Of a stretch of 35,901 bases of DNA, positions 35,330-35,901 are shown in pieces. The notes under the pieces are model-generated. The model made no database searches and had not been told where the DNA came from. It was given only the letters and a program-made list of their open reading frames with translations. The translations under genes and the position numbers were made by a program. The stretch spans positions 1 through 35,901 of the forward strand of contig JAQXGN010000020.1 of the NCBI GenBank assembly GCA_029006735.1, given 5' to 3'. Position 1 is the first letter of the stretch. Every line of letters begins with the position of its first letter. This DNA is from Caryophanales bacterium. Its GTDB lineage: Bacteria > Bacillota_I > Bacilli_A > RFN20 > CAG-449.

Positions 35330-35347
35330 TGCAATCACCTCATTTGT

Positions 35348-35376
35348 ATTATATAAATAATTTTCAAAAATTACAA
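35348..35376 (-). promoter_or_regulatory. Promoter of the DUF4143 ATPase gene
   Basis: TTGTAA (35371-35376) and TATAAT (35348-35353) are 17 bases apart on the minus strand, with a short leader and GAGGTGA before ATG 35329. Confidence 0.75.
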
Positions 35377-35411
35377 ATATTTTTATTTTTTGTAAAATAA
35401 ACACATTGTTG

Positions 35412-35544
35412 AATTTATAAAATTATTATTACTACTACGGTAGGAACTATCGAAAGTTACGCTAGGGGAGAATATGTAAGAGGCATTTATGTCCTGTGTT
35501 CGCTGAACCTAGAATCTTGTGACTTTAGTCATGAGAGTGTTCAA
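35412..35544 (+). ncRNA. Solo omega RNA / IS605 right end, copy 3
   Basis: The sequence is identical to copy 1 apart from three extra bases (ACT) near 35430. It starts at the AATTTATAA shared with the last TnpB codons and ends at TTCAA. No tnpB or tnpA lies upstream; the neighbour is the divergent ATPase promoter. It sits exactly at the broken end of an ABC ATPase pseudogene. The TATAAA in its first bases could serve as a -10. The guide would start at 35545 (TTTTGGAATACAACGCCTAA). Confidence 0.8.
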
Positions 35545-35791
35545 TTTTGGAATACAACGCCTAAATTCCTTTTAACAACATTTATAACTTTATCAATATT
35601 ATGCCCACAGATATTAATAATTCCACTATCCTTACTCAACTAATCACACATTATATTAATAATTGTTGATTTGCCCGCTCCATTAACACCTTAAAATGCA
35701 AATAACTCCACTTTTTTACGCAAAAACTCAAGTTATTTACTGCTTTTAATTCAAAAAAAGATTTATGTAAGTTTTTAATTTCAATAATATT
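35545..35791 (-). pseudogene. ABC transporter ATPase remnant cut by the solo omega RNA
   Basis: On the minus strand the fragment reads I-I-E-I-K-N-L-H-K-S-F, then shifts frame to V-E-L-F-A-F, a TAA, the intact Walker A G-V-N-G-A-G-K-S-T, a TAG, then L-S-K-D-S-G-I-I-N-I and L-G-V-V-F-Q. It ends at the Q-loop, where omega RNA copy 3 begins. The start codon is also lost (AAT in place of ATG). At least one frameshift and two stops show that it is dead. No downstream half (signature, Walker B) is found in the window. Confidence 0.85.
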
Positions 35792-35797
35792 TTACTT

Positions 35798-35901
35798 CTA
35801 TAACCCTTCAATAATCTTATCTGCTTTTTTCTTAATCAAAAGATATAATAAGCCAGAAAAAAGTAGATTATTAATAATAAAAATACAGCTTATAATTAAA
35901 T
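35798..35901 (-). CDS. C-terminus of a membrane protein, probably the ABC permease
   Basis: The frame entering from the window edge reads about 34 residues, I-I-S-C-I-F-I-I-N-N-L-L-F-S-G-L-L-Y-L-L-I then K-K-K-A-D-K-I-I-E-G-L-stop. One membrane helix and a charged tail are seen. It ends just before the ABC ATPase remnant, so it is likely the permease of the same transporter. Whether the rest is intact is outside the window. Confidence 0.5.
   Translation of the reverse strand, partial: LIISCIFIINNLLFSGLLYLLIKKKADKIIEGL

Noticed and set aside
10-35544. The three 130-base repeats as a CRISPR array or long direct repeat for recombination
   Set aside because: Copies are far apart, in both orientations, and one is the genuine right end of an IS605 element with tnpB. 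No regular spacers are present.

Overview
The window is low-GC DNA with Shine-Dalgarno-led genes (AAGGAGG-type sites) and TTGACA/TATAAT-type promoters. Tryptophan is read from TGG and almost every stop is TAA, so the genetic code looks standard rather than the Mycoplasma TGA=Trp code. This suggests an AT-rich Bacillota of the Bacilli/Erysipelotrichia type, probably host-associated. The taxon is inferred from style and gene content; no rRNA or marker gene fixes it.

Layout. 1-3024: the tail of an IS605-like element, then a minus-strand operon of a membrane-anchored XRE regulator, a lipoprotein broken by one in-frame stop, and a VWA lipoprotein. 3243-7996: a small P-loop kinase, a fused ABC ATPase-permease, and an SPFH/band-7 membrane protein behind a leader that looks like a yybP-ykoY manganese riboswitch. 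8040-10245: a gene remnant, a complete IS200/IS605 element (tnpA, tnpB, right-end omega RNA), and tRNA-Leu and tRNA-Arg. 10421-14280: a second XRE membrane regulator, then an operon of an aminotransferase, a DUF3737 protein and a PatB/MalY C-S lyase. 14419-23011: a LacX-like epimerase, a nucleotidyltransferase, a CsoR-controlled copper ATPase with a CopZ-like tail, prephenate dehydratase, a DUF2188 protein, and a five-domain choline kinase/cytidylyltransferase fusion. 23150-29218: an amidohydrolase, a small membrane protein, and a complete arginine-to-putrescine operon (speA, aguA, aguB). 29279-32967: an operon of a large surface protein and an MscS channel. 33096-35901: a decaying region with two pseudogenes, one intact DUF4143 ATPase, a solo omega-RNA copy and the end of an ABC permease.

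The strongest signal is a 130-base structured sequence present three times (10-139, 8269-8398, 35412-35544). Copies 1 and 2 differ by one base; copy 3 differs from copy 1 only by a 3-base insertion. One copy is the right end of the intact tnpA-tnpB element, one follows the last codons of a tnpB cut by the window edge, and one stands alone inside a dead ABC transporter gene. This fits a TnpB guide-RNA (omega RNA) family with at least one solo member that could act in trans with the intact TnpB.

Other points of interest are a good internal ribosome site that could release free CopZ from within copA, the likely Mn riboswitch in front of an SPFH protein, two promoters that imply leaderless mRNAs, and the double nucleotidyltransferase fusion.
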